A stretch of 31,060 bases of DNA from a virus. The notes under the pieces were generated by a model. That model made no database searches. It was not told the DNA's origin and saw nothing but the letters and a program-made list of their open reading frames with translations. Below are positions 21,833 through 28,756 of the stretch, in pieces. Positions within the stretch are counted from its first letter, which is position 1, and each line of letters begins with the position of its first letter. The stretch lies in the IMG/VR virus record IMGVR_UViG_3300027747_001637, positions 1 through 31,060 of that record. One strand, given 5' to 3'. The position numbers were made by a program, and so were the translations under genes.

Positions 21833-22140
21833 AACTCTTTCGCCTTGTTTGCTTTATCTTCCCAATTGTCTTGAGTGCCATAATCCCCTCTAGATGCTCG
21901 CATACGCTCTTTTTGTCTGAACTGAGGCTCTACCATTAACCATGCATCAAAAGCGTCCTGGTACTCGATATAATCGGTATTAGGCACATATAGGGGATGA
22001 TTGAGTCCTTGCACATCGATGGTATGTTCAATCACCGAAGCCCTTACCCACTTCTTGCCATTCCTTACTCTGTCCCTCGCGGCAATGAATCTGTTGTAAG
22101 CTTTTGTTTGTTCGGGATTTAGTTCAATCCTCTGTGTCAT
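21829..22140 (-). CDS. Small charged phage protein, unrecognised (103 aa)
   Basis: Overlaps the end of the sigma gene by 17 nt, in a different frame, so translation is likely coupled. Highly charged: PEQTKAYNRFIAARDRVRNG, TDYIEYQDAFDAWLMVEPQF. Could be an accessory or antagonist of the adjacent sigma factor, but only position suggests it. Confidence 0.62.
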   Translation of the reverse strand: MTQRIELNPEQTKAYNRFIAARDRVRNGKKWVRASVIEHTIDVQGLNHPLYVPNTDYIEYQDAFDAWLMVEPQFRQKERMRASRGDYGTQDNWEDKANKAKEL

Positions 22141-22693
22141 CTGATAGCCTTTCTGTGTTTAAATTATCGATGGAAATGGGTTCTCTACTAAGATGGTTTT
22201 TTAATTCAACAATTTTCTTTTCTGAGACTTGCATGATGTCAGCCAGTTCTCGGTTCTTTGGTTCTCGACCTAAGATTTGGGTGAGTGTGCGTTCGTTATA
22301 TTTGAGTCGTTTGATTGCTTCCATGATGTTAACTGGAAGTCGAATCATATTGGATGTGTTGTCCAGTTCCCTACGCACACCTTTTAAGATAAATGGCTTG
22401 GCATAGGTGGCAAATTTAGAATTATTTTTTGGTTTCCAACGCATTGCCGCGGTGAGCAAAGCCGAGTTTCCAATGGCAACAATGTCCTCGACTGAGGCAC
22501 TACCATGATTCCAGGCAGTCATCTGCCGAACCAAATAGACTACAAATCTAAGATTATGTGTGACTAATTTATTAAGGGCATCCTTATCGCCAGTCTGTAT
22601 ACGTTTGGCTAATTGATGTTCTTCTTGGGTAGATAATGGATCAATACCATACAAAGATTGTAGGTAATCACTTAAAACATCATTGTCAATCAT
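22124..22693 (-). CDS. Sigma-70 family factor lacking region 4
   Basis: 189 residues. Region 1.2/2.1: DPLSTQEEHQLAKRIQTGDK, LVTHNLRFVVYLVRQ. Region 2.2-2.4: EDIVAIGNSALLTAAMRWKP, KFATYAKPFILKGVRRELDN, MIRLPVN. Region 3: YNERTLTQILGREPKNRELA, VSEKKIVELKN, then REPISID. It stops there, where region 4 (which contacts the -35 element) should begin. So it could redirect host RNA polymerase to extended -10-type phage promoters, or pair with another protein supplying region 4. The AUG lies at the edge of a 12-bp hairpin. Candidate targets are the three 16-bp motif promoters. Confidence 0.85.
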   Translation of the reverse strand: MIDNDVLSDYLQSLYGIDPLSTQEEHQLAKRIQTGDKDALNKLVTHNLRFVVYLVRQMTAWNHGSASVEDIVAIGNSALLTAAMRWKPKNNSKFATYAKPFILKGVRRELDNTSNMIRLPVNIMEAIKRLKYNERTLTQILGREPKNRELADIMQVSEKKIVELKNHLSREPISIDNLNTERLSDDTED

Positions 22694-22723
22694 AGAGTCC
22701 CAATTTGTTATATTGAGACTCTA
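22693..22723 (-). promoter_or_regulatory. Hairpin over the sigma start site
   Basis: As minus-strand RNA, 5' arm UAGAGUCUCAAU (22723-22712), 7-nt loop AUAACAA, 3' arm AUUGGGACUCUA (22704-22693). All 12 pairs form, one as U-G. The only SD-like GGGA and the A of the AUG are inside the 3' arm. No T-run follows, so it is not a terminator on this strand. Confidence 0.7.
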
Positions 22724-22733
22724 TTTTACCACA

Positions 22734-24221
22734 TTATGAAATTTGTGCAATCCTTTCTCCAATCCATTTCATACATGGAACTGCCATACTGTTACCCATT
22801 GCTTTGTATCTTGGACCATCGGGTGACTCAAGTTTCTTTCTCCAAGGTATATTGGTGTAGTCATCGGGAAAACCTTGCAGTCTTTCACACTCAATCGGTG
22901 TCAATCGTCTGACTGCCATATTGGCAAATAACTGTTGGTCTTGAGTTGTTGATATGGTAAATGTCTTTTCATCGCTCCCAAGATATCCTTTACCACCATC
23001 ACCACCACCCCCACGAATCTTAAAGGTGTGTGCAACGGCAGTTTGATTATCACCCATATTGGCACGAAGGGTAGGTGTTAACTCCTCAACAAACCGATTA
23101 GGTTCACCCTCACGTTTAGCAATGCCAGGCTCGAAGCCATAAGCCACTGCGTGTTTATCTACTGTCGTTAATGTAAACATCGGGTCTTCAGCATTACCAA
23201 CACCTAAACCATTACCTTTACCATCATTATTTCTTGTCTTACCACCACCCTCGAATAACTGTGCTTGAGGGTGTATTGGATAAACAACGGCATGAGTAGT
23301 TCTTACATCACCCACATCAAATGTGTTGATGGTGTTAGCAATGCCATCATTCACCCATGTTTCGTGATCTGTTGTTGACTGTGCCCTACGAGACTTCCTA
23401 TATGCTTCTTGCACAAAGGGCACATTGCCACCACCAGTACCCCAACGACTGGTAACTGTGGTGCAAGTGTCGCCCATTTCTTTCACTCGAGAGTCGTTTG
23501 GATGGTTTTCATACACTTTGGGTTCTAACACCAAACCACGACCATCATTTAAATCTTGGTTTCCGATTCCTTTGTAGTCTCTTGCGAGGAGTGTTCCGAT
23601 AGTTGTATCCCCATTTGGAGAGCGACTTTCAATGCTTCGGGCAATTGCTTGCCCCTTACTTCTGCTCTTCGGAGGATTCCCGAGCAAGCTTTCGGGCTCA
23701 AATAGAACCTTGGATGCACCGATTGCGTCTCCAAGACATCCGACAACAAAGACTCTTCTGCGTCTTTGTGGAACTCCGAAGTGTTGAGCGTCCAACACTC
23801 GGTATGCGAACCCATACCCGAGTTCAGCCAACGCCCCGAGGAAGGAACCAAAATCCCGTCCTCCATTTGAACTGAGGACACCTGGCACGTTTTCCCATAT
23901 GCACCATTTTGGCTTAAACTTGTCAAGAATTCCAATATAGGTGAGAGCGAGGTTGCCTCTTGGGTCTTCGAGTCCTTTTCTGAGTCCAGCAACTGAGAAG
24001 GATTGGCATGGTGTTCCACCAACGAGAAGGTCAATTGATTCATTTAAATTCCATTCTTTATATTTAGTCATATCCCCAAGATTAGGCACATTGGGATAAT
24101 GATGTGCGAGTACTGCTGATGGGAAGGGTTCAATCTCACTAAATGCGACTGGATTCCACCCCATTTCATGCCAAGCAACTGTTGCTGCCTCAACTCCACT
24201 ACATACAGATAAGTATTTCAT
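22734..24221 (-). CDS. DNA cytosine-5 methyltransferase
   Basis: 495 residues. Motif I SVCSGVEAATVAWH, motif IV GGTPCQSFSVAG (C72 catalytic), VI WENVPG (E110), VIII PQRRRR (Q152-R156), and C-terminal motifs IX-X RRLTPIECERLQGFPDDY and KAMGNSMAVP. Between VIII and IX lies an unusually long variable region (about 230 residues) with recurring short modules (GTLLARDYKG, DTCTTVTSRW, IANTINTFDVGD, MFTLTTVDKHAV, PTLRANMGDN, FTISTTQDQQ). It likely methylates phage DNA against host restriction. No cognate nuclease is adjacent. Region 23560-24050 has distinct codon use. ATGA overlap with the upstream gene. Confidence 0.95.
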   Translation of the reverse strand: MKYLSVCSGVEAATVAWHEMGWNPVAFSEIEPFPSAVLAHHYPNVPNLGDMTKYKEWNLNESIDLLVGGTPCQSFSVAGLRKGLEDPRGNLALTYIGILDKFKPKWCIWENVPGVLSSNGGRDFGSFLGALAELGYGFAYRVLDAQHFGVPQRRRRVFVVGCLGDAIGASKVLFEPESLLGNPPKSRSKGQAIARSIESRSPNGDTTIGTLLARDYKGIGNQDLNDGRGLVLEPKVYENHPNDSRVKEMGDTCTTVTSRWGTGGGNVPFVQEAYRKSRRAQSTTDHETWVNDGIANTINTFDVGDVRTTHAVVYPIHPQAQLFEGGGKTRNNDGKGNGLGVGNAEDPMFTLTTVDKHAVAYGFEPGIAKREGEPNRFVEELTPTLRANMGDNQTAVAHTFKIRGGGGDGGKGYLGSDEKTFTISTTQDQQLFANMAVRRLTPIECERLQGFPDDYTNIPWRKKLESPDGPRYKAMGNSMAVPCMKWIGERIAQIS

Positions 24222-24493
24222 ACGATATCTCCAATTAATCGAAACTGTTTTTTAGGTAAAACACGAACCGAGTTATCCTCTAATATAAAAAAGATATTAG
24301 CATCACGAATTAAATAACAAGCAAATGTTTTCACATCTTTATCATTCGTGGCATATGCCTCCATCAATTCTCTATTATACCTACAAACTCGATCTGTTAA
24401 TACTGTTTTACCACCAATAATGTTATCGGTATATGCTAAATTCTTAGCATTACAACTGAAAGCAAATGTCAAGCAAATTAGCATTTTATTCAT
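24218..24493 (-). CDS. Small exported-looking protein (91 aa)
   Basis: ATGA overlaps both sides. MNKMLICLTFAFSCNAKNLA looks like a signal peptide with a hydrophobic core and possible cleavage after NA. The mature part has C37 and C59, able to form a disulfide. No family recognised; periplasmic role inferred only from the leader. Confidence 0.62.
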   Translation of the reverse strand: MNKMLICLTFAFSCNAKNLAYTDNIIGGKTVLTDRVCRYNRELMEAYATNDKDVKTFACYLIRDANIFFILEDNSVRVLPKKQFRLIGDIV

Positions 24494-24807
24494 AGTGCAT
24501 TGTCTCTCACATATTGGCTTGAGTATACAATTTCAAATGACCATTTTGATGGTATCAAATAACTATCATGCAAGCGTAAGCGATCCTCAATCGCATCACT
24601 ATCATCCTCCATCATTACCTTTTCTGTAATGCTGTGGACAATAGTCATACAATACTCATCCTTACCTTTTTTAAACAATCCAGTTTCAAAATTACCATAC
24701 CAGACTTCAATCTTGGGCTTGGATTCCCATGCCAGGCTGACTGGTTCATTCCATAAATTGTTTTCTACCACATATGCAACTGCATCTTTTACTGTGTCAA
24801 ATTTCAT
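24490..24807 (-). CDS. Small phage protein, unrecognised (105 aa)
   Basis: ATG 24807 overlaps the upstream stop (ATGA); an upstream in-frame ATG at 24819 is less likely. MKFDTVKDAVAYVVENNLWN, then a Trp/Tyr-rich beta-like middle (WESKPKIEVWYGNFETGLF). No family recognised. Confidence 0.64.
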   Translation of the reverse strand: MKFDTVKDAVAYVVENNLWNEPVSLAWESKPKIEVWYGNFETGLFKKGKDEYCMTIVHSITEKVMMEDDSDAIEDRLRLHDSYLIPSKWSFEIVYSSQYVRDNAL

Positions 24808-25004
24808 AATCGCTCCCATATTTGGTTAACTTCTACTTCACTATCAAAAATCTTATTATATATTTCAAATGTTGGATGTTTCGGTGTATCCACAGAAAAC
24901 TTACCATATGTCACAAAGTTAGCAAATTGTTGGCAAGCCATTAATTCAAATTCACAATCTACTTTTTTGTCACACCCAACACATGGGTTTGGTGTCATAA
25001 TCAT
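24804..25004 (-). CDS. Small cysteine-motif phage protein (66 aa)
   Basis: C8-x2-C11-x5-C17-x6-C24 (PCVGCDKKVDCEFELMACQQ) is a likely metal-binding knuckle, followed by FANFVTYG. Short C-x-x-C phage proteins with a following F-A-x-F-V-x-x-G are widespread, from memory. ATGA overlaps. Confidence 0.66.
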   Translation of the reverse strand: MIMTPNPCVGCDKKVDCEFELMACQQFANFVTYGKFSVDTPKHPTFEIYNKIFDSEVEVNQIWERL

Positions 25005-25195
25005 TGCGTTTCCCCTTTAATTCGATTCTGCGTGCCACATACTAAACAACATTGGTCATAGTGTGGAGTTCTATCTTCACATGGAATACAGTCGCACCAG
25101 GCATCTGCTTTTAGTATATTGTTTTCAACGGCATCGTAAATGGCATACTGCCCACCTTTTTCATAAATCTCTAGTGCTTTTTCGTAGTTATTCAT
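25001..25195 (-). CDS. Small zinc-ribbon-like protein (64 aa)
   Basis: Helical N-terminus then cysteines at WCDCIPCEDRTP and QCCLVCGTQN, enough for one zinc site. ATGA overlaps. Function unknown. Confidence 0.64.
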   Translation of the reverse strand: MNNYEKALEIYEKGGQYAIYDAVENNILKADAWCDCIPCEDRTPHYDQCCLVCGTQNRIKGETQ

Positions 25196-25425
25196 ACTGC
25201 CTCCTTTTTTAATATTATATCGTGGTCACGATAGCAAAAACCAATAAGCCTATCCTCAATCCAAATATCATCGTCATACCACCAATGTTTTTCATCGGTA
25301 TTATATTCCGCGGCATGGTTCTTTAAACCTTCTAATAAAACTTTTTTTGCTTCATCATGTGTCAAACCAATTGCCTCGAATGAAAAGTTTCTTGAATCAT
25401 AATGTGCTACTGCGACTCGTTTCAT
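25192..25425 (-). CDS. Small phage protein, unrecognised (77 aa)
   Basis: ATG 25425 chosen because AAGGA stands 7 nt upstream; another ATG at 25440 is in frame. KRVAVAHYDSRNFSFEAIGL, a helix (DEAKKVLLEGLKNHAAEYNT), then an Asp/Trp-rich HWWYDDDIWIEDRLIGFCYR. Function unknown. Confidence 0.62.
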   Translation of the reverse strand: MKRVAVAHYDSRNFSFEAIGLTHDEAKKVLLEGLKNHAAEYNTDEKHWWYDDDIWIEDRLIGFCYRDHDIILKKEAV

Positions 25426-25426
25426 A

Positions 25427-25591
25427 TCAATGTCCTTCATAAAGTAAGTAATCCAAAATATCAGTATAAAAACTGTTCAATGAATATTCCTCATTGACAA
25501 TCTCCACCAGTACATCCAATAGATAATCCACATTCAGATTATCGCTACCAATCCATGCTCGCATGGCATCCTTTGTAATTTTAGTATTCAT
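25427..25591 (-). CDS. Small acidic helical protein (54 aa)
   Basis: ATG 25591 with GAGG 6 nt upstream, overlapping the previous gene by 11 nt. KDAMRAWIGSDNLNVDYLLD and DVLVEIVNEEYSLN resemble small phage domains that end in LLxxL helices. Function unknown. Confidence 0.6.
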   Translation of the reverse strand: MNTKITKDAMRAWIGSDNLNVDYLLDVLVEIVNEEYSLNSFYTDILDYLLYEGH

Positions 25592-25802
25592 TGCCATCCT
25601 CGTCTGTAATTGAATGCACATATGATTCTGTATTGGTTATTTTAAACTGCCTGGATAACAATCCATCAATACATATTAAACCTATGTTCATGGTGTTACG
25701 AATATCCCTTATTCCCAACTCGATATCGTCACTATATTCAGCGATATCACGACCATCGATTTCTACAATCAATTCAAATTTGTATATGTCTTTAATCATC
25801 AT
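25581..25802 (-). CDS. Small acidic phage protein (73 aa)
   Basis: Starts with two ATG codons, the first overlapping the upstream stop. Beta-like, acidic (YKFELIVEIDGRDIAEYSDD), ending DEDGNEY. Function unknown. Confidence 0.6.
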   Translation of the reverse strand: MMIKDIYKFELIVEIDGRDIAEYSDDIELGIRDIRNTMNIGLICIDGLLSRQFKITNTESYVHSITDEDGNEY

Positions 25803-26014
25803 GAAATCCTTTTAAATGTGAAAGTATCATTCATAAAAAAATCAAACGAGTAAACTGCATTGACATTCATGTTGGCAACATTGTCTATTAATTCGTCCAA
25901 ATCACCACTCTCACCATCGTTTTCAAATACTTCTAGTATTTCTCTAAAAGACATTTGACGATAATAATGATTGGTTTCATGCCAACGACCACTACACTTG
26001 ACTATAAATTCCAT
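25799..26014 (-). CDS. Small phage protein, first gene of a sub-operon (71 aa)
   Basis: AGGAGG 4 nt before the ATG. Basic/aromatic N-terminus then an acidic helix (ILEVFENDGESGDLDELIDN). It follows an 83-nt gap with an AGGG-N4-CCCT palindrome, so it probably starts a transcript. Function unknown. Confidence 0.62.
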   Translation of the reverse strand: MEFIVKCSGRWHETNHYYRQMSFREILEVFENDGESGDLDELIDNVANMNVNAVYSFDFFMNDTFTFKRIS

Positions 26015-26071
26015 ATTACCTCCTTTGTTAAACTACATTAATAATGACATCAATCTAAGGATTTTCATACC

Positions 26072-26084
26072 AGGGAAAACCCTT
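26072..26084. promoter_or_regulatory. AGGGAAAACCCT palindrome before gene at 26014
   Basis: Same family as the right-end palindromes, again with TTGTTGCA adjacent (CCTTAGTTGTTGCAC). It sits between the end of the 26098 gene and the SD of the 26014 gene; it may be an operator or a weak hairpin. Confidence 0.5.
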
Positions 26085-26097
26085 AGTTGTTGCACTA

Positions 26098-26490
26098 TTA
26101 CAATTCAGCAGTAAATCCACATCGACCATTTTCTTGGATGCATTCAAAAATCTTTTTACCCAAGTAATACCGAGCGTACCATGCAAGCATGGTGCGAATC
26201 TCACCCTCATCAAAAGTCATACTGTACTTTTCTTTGTACCAGTCGTTGAGCATCTGATCATTATATCCATCATGGGCATCAAAAAATGCATCAAGATATT
26301 CTAAGTTTCTACCTAATGCAAATTGGCATTTTTCTAACCCATATTTGACATCGATTAAATTTTCTTTTTCAAAATAATAATCCACATAATTTGGTTCAGT
26401 ATGAGTCACACCAAAAAAGTCTGCATCGGTTGATGACTGCACAGCAAACCAAAATTTGCCCTCTATATCGCCATGATAATAACGTCCCAT
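26098..26490 (-). CDS. Phage protein, unrecognised (130 aa)
   Basis: Starts MGRYYHGDIEGKFWFAVQSS; ATG shares a base with the preceding stop (TAATG). Aromatic-rich, acidic, with LNDWYKEKYSMTFDEGEIRT and a terminal CIQENGRCGF cysteine pair. The opening is reminiscent of phage/plasmid proteins of unknown function recalled as GRYYxGDIEGKFWFxVQ. No enzymatic motif. Confidence 0.7.
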   Translation of the reverse strand: MGRYYHGDIEGKFWFAVQSSTDADFFGVTHTEPNYVDYYFEKENLIDVKYGLEKCQFALGRNLEYLDAFFDAHDGYNDQMLNDWYKEKYSMTFDEGEIRTMLAWYARYYLGKKIFECIQENGRCGFTAEL

Positions 26491-26633
26491 TATTTACTCT
26501 CTTTCAATTTTTGTAAAACATCGTTTAACTGCGAAAATTCCTTCTCCCAGGCTTGGTTATGCTTAATTGCGTTATACCAATAGTCAATCAACATATCATC
26601 GAGCATACGTTTTTGTAAGTCAGTTAGTTTCAT
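26490..26633 (-). CDS. Small helical phage protein (47 aa)
   Basis: ATG 26633, one base after the upstream stop TAA, and TAATG overlap downstream. The product begins MKLTDLQKRMLDDMLIDYWY and ends QLNDVLQKLKESK, fully helical. The junctions and charge pattern support a gene. Function unknown. Confidence 0.62.
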   Translation of the reverse strand: MKLTDLQKRMLDDMLIDYWYNAIKHNQAWEKEFSQLNDVLQKLKESK

Positions 26634-26634
26634 T

Positions 26635-26829
26635 TTAATCCTCCATGTAATCGGGTTCAACATCAATCACCTCTAAGTCATGGTGTTTCCAATCGTCTTT
26701 GGTGATATCAAATTCATTTAATGCTTCTTCTATTGCTGCTTCGTCATCAAAACCACCAACATAAATGGTTTTACGAATTACTACTGCAATGGTTACAGAA
26801 TGCCCTATAACATTTCCATAATAACTCAT
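26635..26829 (-). CDS. Small acidic phage protein (64 aa)
   Basis: Beta-like start (SVTIAVVIRKTIYVGGFDDE), an acidic helix and EVIDVEPDYMED. ATGA overlap with the upstream gene. Its sequence pattern resembles that of the neighbour at 26826 (both a strand pair, then an acidic EAxxxA helix), suggesting paralogy. Function unknown. Confidence 0.62.
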   Translation of the reverse strand: MSYYGNVIGHSVTIAVVIRKTIYVGGFDDEAAIEEALNEFDITKDDWKHHDLEVIDVEPDYMED

Positions 26830-26996
26830 TTGTTTTCCTCCACAATAATATCGTCTTGAATATCACCATTGGCATTTGCCCAATCAAGTTCAAAGCCACC
26901 ATTGTCTATTTGCTCATACGCATCATCAATCGATTCTGCCTCAATTTCTGTAGTTAAAAAAATGGTTCTAGTTGCAACTATTCTATAGGTTGTCAT
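26826..26996 (-). CDS. Small acidic phage protein (56 aa)
   Basis: ATG 26996 and TGA 26826 are both in ATGA overlaps. MTTYRIVATRTIFLTTEIEA, ESIDDAYEQIDNGGFELDWA, acidic tail. The strand-strand-helix order matches small phage proteins with an A-x-s-xx-A/E-A helix. The SD of the next gene (GGAGGAAA) lies in its last codons. Confidence 0.64.
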   Translation of the reverse strand: MTTYRIVATRTIFLTTEIEAESIDDAYEQIDNGGFELDWANANGDIQDDIIVEENK

Positions 26997-27154
26997 ACTG
27001 TCTGCTCCTTAAACTGTTTCATCCAGGCTTGCAAAACTGTTGATGCTTCTTTGCGAGTCATCTCAAACTCACGTTGTAAATAAGGGCAAGCACCAAACAT
27101 ATTGGTTTTACCACTATCTCTAAGTGCATCTAAATAATCAAAATACTCTTGCAT
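26993..27154 (-). CDS. Conserved small phage protein (YFDYLDALRDSGKTNMFGA)
   Basis: 53 residues, ATG 27154 with AAGGAG upstream. The EYFDYLDALRDSGKTNMFGA block and terminal helix (EASTVLQAWMKQF) belong to a very widely distributed small phage domain recalled from many genomes. Function not known. Confidence 0.78.
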   Translation of the reverse strand: MQEYFDYLDALRDSGKTNMFGACPYLQREFEMTRKEASTVLQAWMKQFKEQTV

Positions 27155-27168
27155 TTTTAAATCTCCTT

Positions 27169-27375
27169 TTAAAGTGAATCATCAAAACCATACGAAAAAT
27201 TAACATGATGTAACAACTCTACATCGGTATTTTTTAATCCATAATGCTCCCATGGATTAACTGCAAATCTCCCACATTCTGACATCATGGGATTGTAAAT
27301 CAACGTGCCATTGATATTAAATGCATAGACTGGATTGTCATTGCAATTAGTGGATAACTCAATTAAGTATTTCAT
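27169..27375 (-). CDS. Small phage protein, start of a sub-operon (68 aa)
   Basis: ATG 27375 with GGGAGG 5 nt upstream, preferred over ATG 27387. MKYLIELSTNCNDNPVYAFN, then an aromatic WEHYGLKNTDVELLHHVNFS. Preceded by a 113-nt gap with a terminator-like hairpin of the AGGG family. Function unknown. Confidence 0.62.
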   Translation of the reverse strand: MKYLIELSTNCNDNPVYAFNINGTLIYNPMMSECGRFAVNPWEHYGLKNTDVELLHHVNFSYGFDDSL

Positions 27376-27433
27376 AAAACCTCCCATATAAAATTGATAC
27401 TTCTATTGTGAATAAACTACTTACTAAAAACTA

Positions 27434-27487
27434 CTAGGAAAAACCCTAATGTTGCCTGGAAACAACACAAGGGTTTGCCCTAATGTT
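27434..27487 (-). terminator. Terminator-like hairpin built from two AGGG palindrome halves
   Basis: Minus strand: AACCCT(TG)TGTTG, loop TTTCCAGG, CAACA(TT)AGGGTTTTT. The stem pairs CAACA/TGTTG and AGGGTT/AACCCT and ends in a T run, directly after the gene at 27489. The same words (AGGGT, TGTTG, CTGG) compose the right-end repeat family. Confidence 0.6.
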
Positions 27488-27488
27488 T

Positions 27489-27791
27489 TTATAATTCCTC
27501 CATCATGGTGTACCAATCGTTACCCATTGCTTTTTTAACATATTCGATTGAACCGACTGATTTTGATGTGACTTGAAAACGTGACGGTATGATGTTTCCA
27601 TAGTAGTCTGTAAATTGTTTTTTACCTAAGAGGCAATAACCATTGTCAATAGCATCCATCATGACGCGACCATATGAACCCTGGAGCGACCACATACCAT
27701 CATTGATAGCACGTTGTATCGAGCGATAAAACTCTTCGTCCTCGATACAATCATCGTTTTCTATATTGTCGATATCTTCTACAGTAAACAT
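27489..27791 (-). CDS. Conserved-looking phage protein (100 aa)
   Basis: Acidic N-terminus, then MWSLQGSYGRVMMDAIDNGY, CLLGKKQFTDYYGNIIPSRF and a C-terminal helix. The LQGSYGR...MDAIDxGxCxLG pattern is known to me from phage hypothetical proteins. Stop separated from the hairpin by 1 nt. Function unknown. Confidence 0.68.
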   Translation of the reverse strand: MFTVEDIDNIENDDCIEDEEFYRSIQRAINDGMWSLQGSYGRVMMDAIDNGYCLLGKKQFTDYYGNIIPSRFQVTSKSVGSIEYVKKAMGNDWYTMMEEL

Positions 27792-27792
27792 T

Positions 27793-28023
27793 TTATAATC
27801 CTTTCACATCGATAATGGTTTGACGATTGATAGCACGATAACCCTTGTTTTGCATATCGTAAACAGTAATATACTCATTCGGATTTAATGTTGACTCACC
27901 CCCTTTTAAATGTTTTGTCACACCTAAGCGACAATTCATTACTCTAGTAGTGCCATCTTTTTTGGTGAAAGTCACAGTAAATATTTTTCCCTTACTGTTT
28001 AGGATTTTTTCTATATGATTCAT
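27793..28023 (-). CDS. SH3-like beta-barrel phage protein
   Basis: 76 residues from ATG 28023 (GGGAG 9 nt upstream). KIFTVTFTKKDGTTRVMNCR, LGVTKHLKGG, NEYITVYDMQNKGYRAINRQ. This is a common phage family usually labelled SH3 beta-barrel fold protein; it may bind nucleic acid. Upstream lies a hairpin, so it probably heads or follows an attenuated unit. Confidence 0.76.
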   Translation of the reverse strand: MNHIEKILNSKGKIFTVTFTKKDGTTRVMNCRLGVTKHLKGGESTLNPNEYITVYDMQNKGYRAINRQTIIDVKGL

Positions 28024-28066
28024 TTTGTAAACTCCCAAGTTAATTGATTATCAAAATTAATAATCC

Positions 28067-28093
28067 AATAAGGCACTCTATGAATGCCTTATT
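28067..28093 (-). terminator. 9-bp hairpin between early genes
   Basis: AATAAGGCA and TGCCTTATT form a perfect 9-bp inverted repeat with a 9-nt loop, just after the stop of the 28099 gene. No strong T-run follows (GGATTATTAATTTT), so it is a weak terminator, attenuator or processing site. Confidence 0.5.
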
Positions 28094-28098
28094 AAGTA

Positions 28099-28290
28099 TT
28101 AATCAACTACTTTTGTGACAACTTGAGTAGATTCTGAGAAAATTACTTGTTTATGTTCTTTATATTCCATGCAACTTTTATTGCTATAAAAATTAAATTC
28201 TGATAATGCAACTTCTTTATCTTTTGCAAAATAAATTGGAACTAAACAATCATCATCATTCACAATCATTACTGAGTACCATTTTTCCAT
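28099..28290 (-). CDS. First gene of the leftward early cluster (63 aa)
   Basis: AAGGGG SD upstream. MEKWYSVMIVNDDDCLVPIY, FAKDKEVALSEFNFYSNKSC, then a polar tail. No family recognised. It is the first gene downstream of the 660-nt promoter/operator array 28291-28954, so expressed very early if that array is active. Confidence 0.64.
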   Translation of the reverse strand: MEKWYSVMIVNDDDCLVPIYFAKDKEVALSEFNFYSNKSCMEYKEHKQVIFSESTQVVTKVVD

Positions 28291-28446
28291 GTTAACCCCT
28301 TAAATTAATTAATAAAATTTACTACTCTTTTATTTTCATGCATTGCAAGCATTTTTTATATAGGTACATACCCTATTAGGGTATACCCCAGGGGCTTTGA
28401 GATATTTTGGTTTTTCGTGGAATAACATAAAACCATAATCGATTTT

Positions 28447-28557
28447 AAGGGCATTTTTAGGCGTTTTGAGACGTTTTTTAACGACTTGGGGTAAGTGGGT
28501 TAGGACGTGTCTAATCGTTCAATACAAGCCGTTCTGAGAGTTAGGGTTTACCCTAAT
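28447..28557. repeat. 111-bp imperfect direct repeat, copy 1
   Basis: Aligns without gaps to 28757-28867, exactly 310 bp away. The last 51 nt differ at only about five positions and share GTCTAATCGTTCAATA and TTCTGAGAGTTAGGGTTTAC; the first 60 nt are more divergent (shared GGCGTTTT, AGTGGGTTA). Confidence 0.82.
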
Positions 28558-28565
28558 ATAAATTC

Positions 28566-28625
28566 ATTATTTTGGTGCGATCCAGATTTGTCAATTAGGG
28601 AAAACCCTTATGTTGTATTTATGCA
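28566..28625 (-). promoter_or_regulatory. Operator-promoter module U4
   Basis: Minus strand: TGCATAAATACAACATAAGGGTT-type palindrome (28596-28608), then TTGACA (28589-28594), 17-bp spacer with TCTGG and GCACC, and AATAAT (28566-28571). Best sigma70 match of the leftward modules. Confidence 0.6.
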
Positions 28626-28637
28626 ACGGCCGAAAAA

Positions 28638-28712
28638 GTCAATAGGTGTTTACCCTAGTGTTGCCAGATCACCACACTTTTGTTGTCAATAGGTGTTTAC
28701 CCTAATATGTTG
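28638..28712 (-). promoter_or_regulatory. Operator-promoter modules U2 and U3
   Basis: Two near-identical cores reading GTCAATAGGTGTTTACCCTA on the plus strand at 28638 and 28685. On the minus strand each gives AGGGTAAACACCTATTGAC. -35 boxes are clear; -10 boxes are poor (TGGCAA for U2), so these may serve mainly as binding sites. Confidence 0.5.
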
Positions 28713-28756
28713 TTTTTATGCAATTCCAGGCTGCACTAATATGATGCATCCACAAT

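Noticed and set aside
23549-24043. 164-codon alternative frame inside the methyltransferase
   Set aside because: Covers catalytic motifs in the real frame and has no recognisable motif or SD; same GC-block effect.
5417-24221. Lysogeny module (integrase, CI-like repressor) or retron/reverse transcriptase
   Set aside because: No tyrosine/serine recombinase, repressor or YxDD reverse transcriptase motif was found in any frame examined.
28507-28692. Plus-strand frame of 61 codons in the promoter array
   Set aside because: Runs through palindromes and repeats, no SD, poor protein character.
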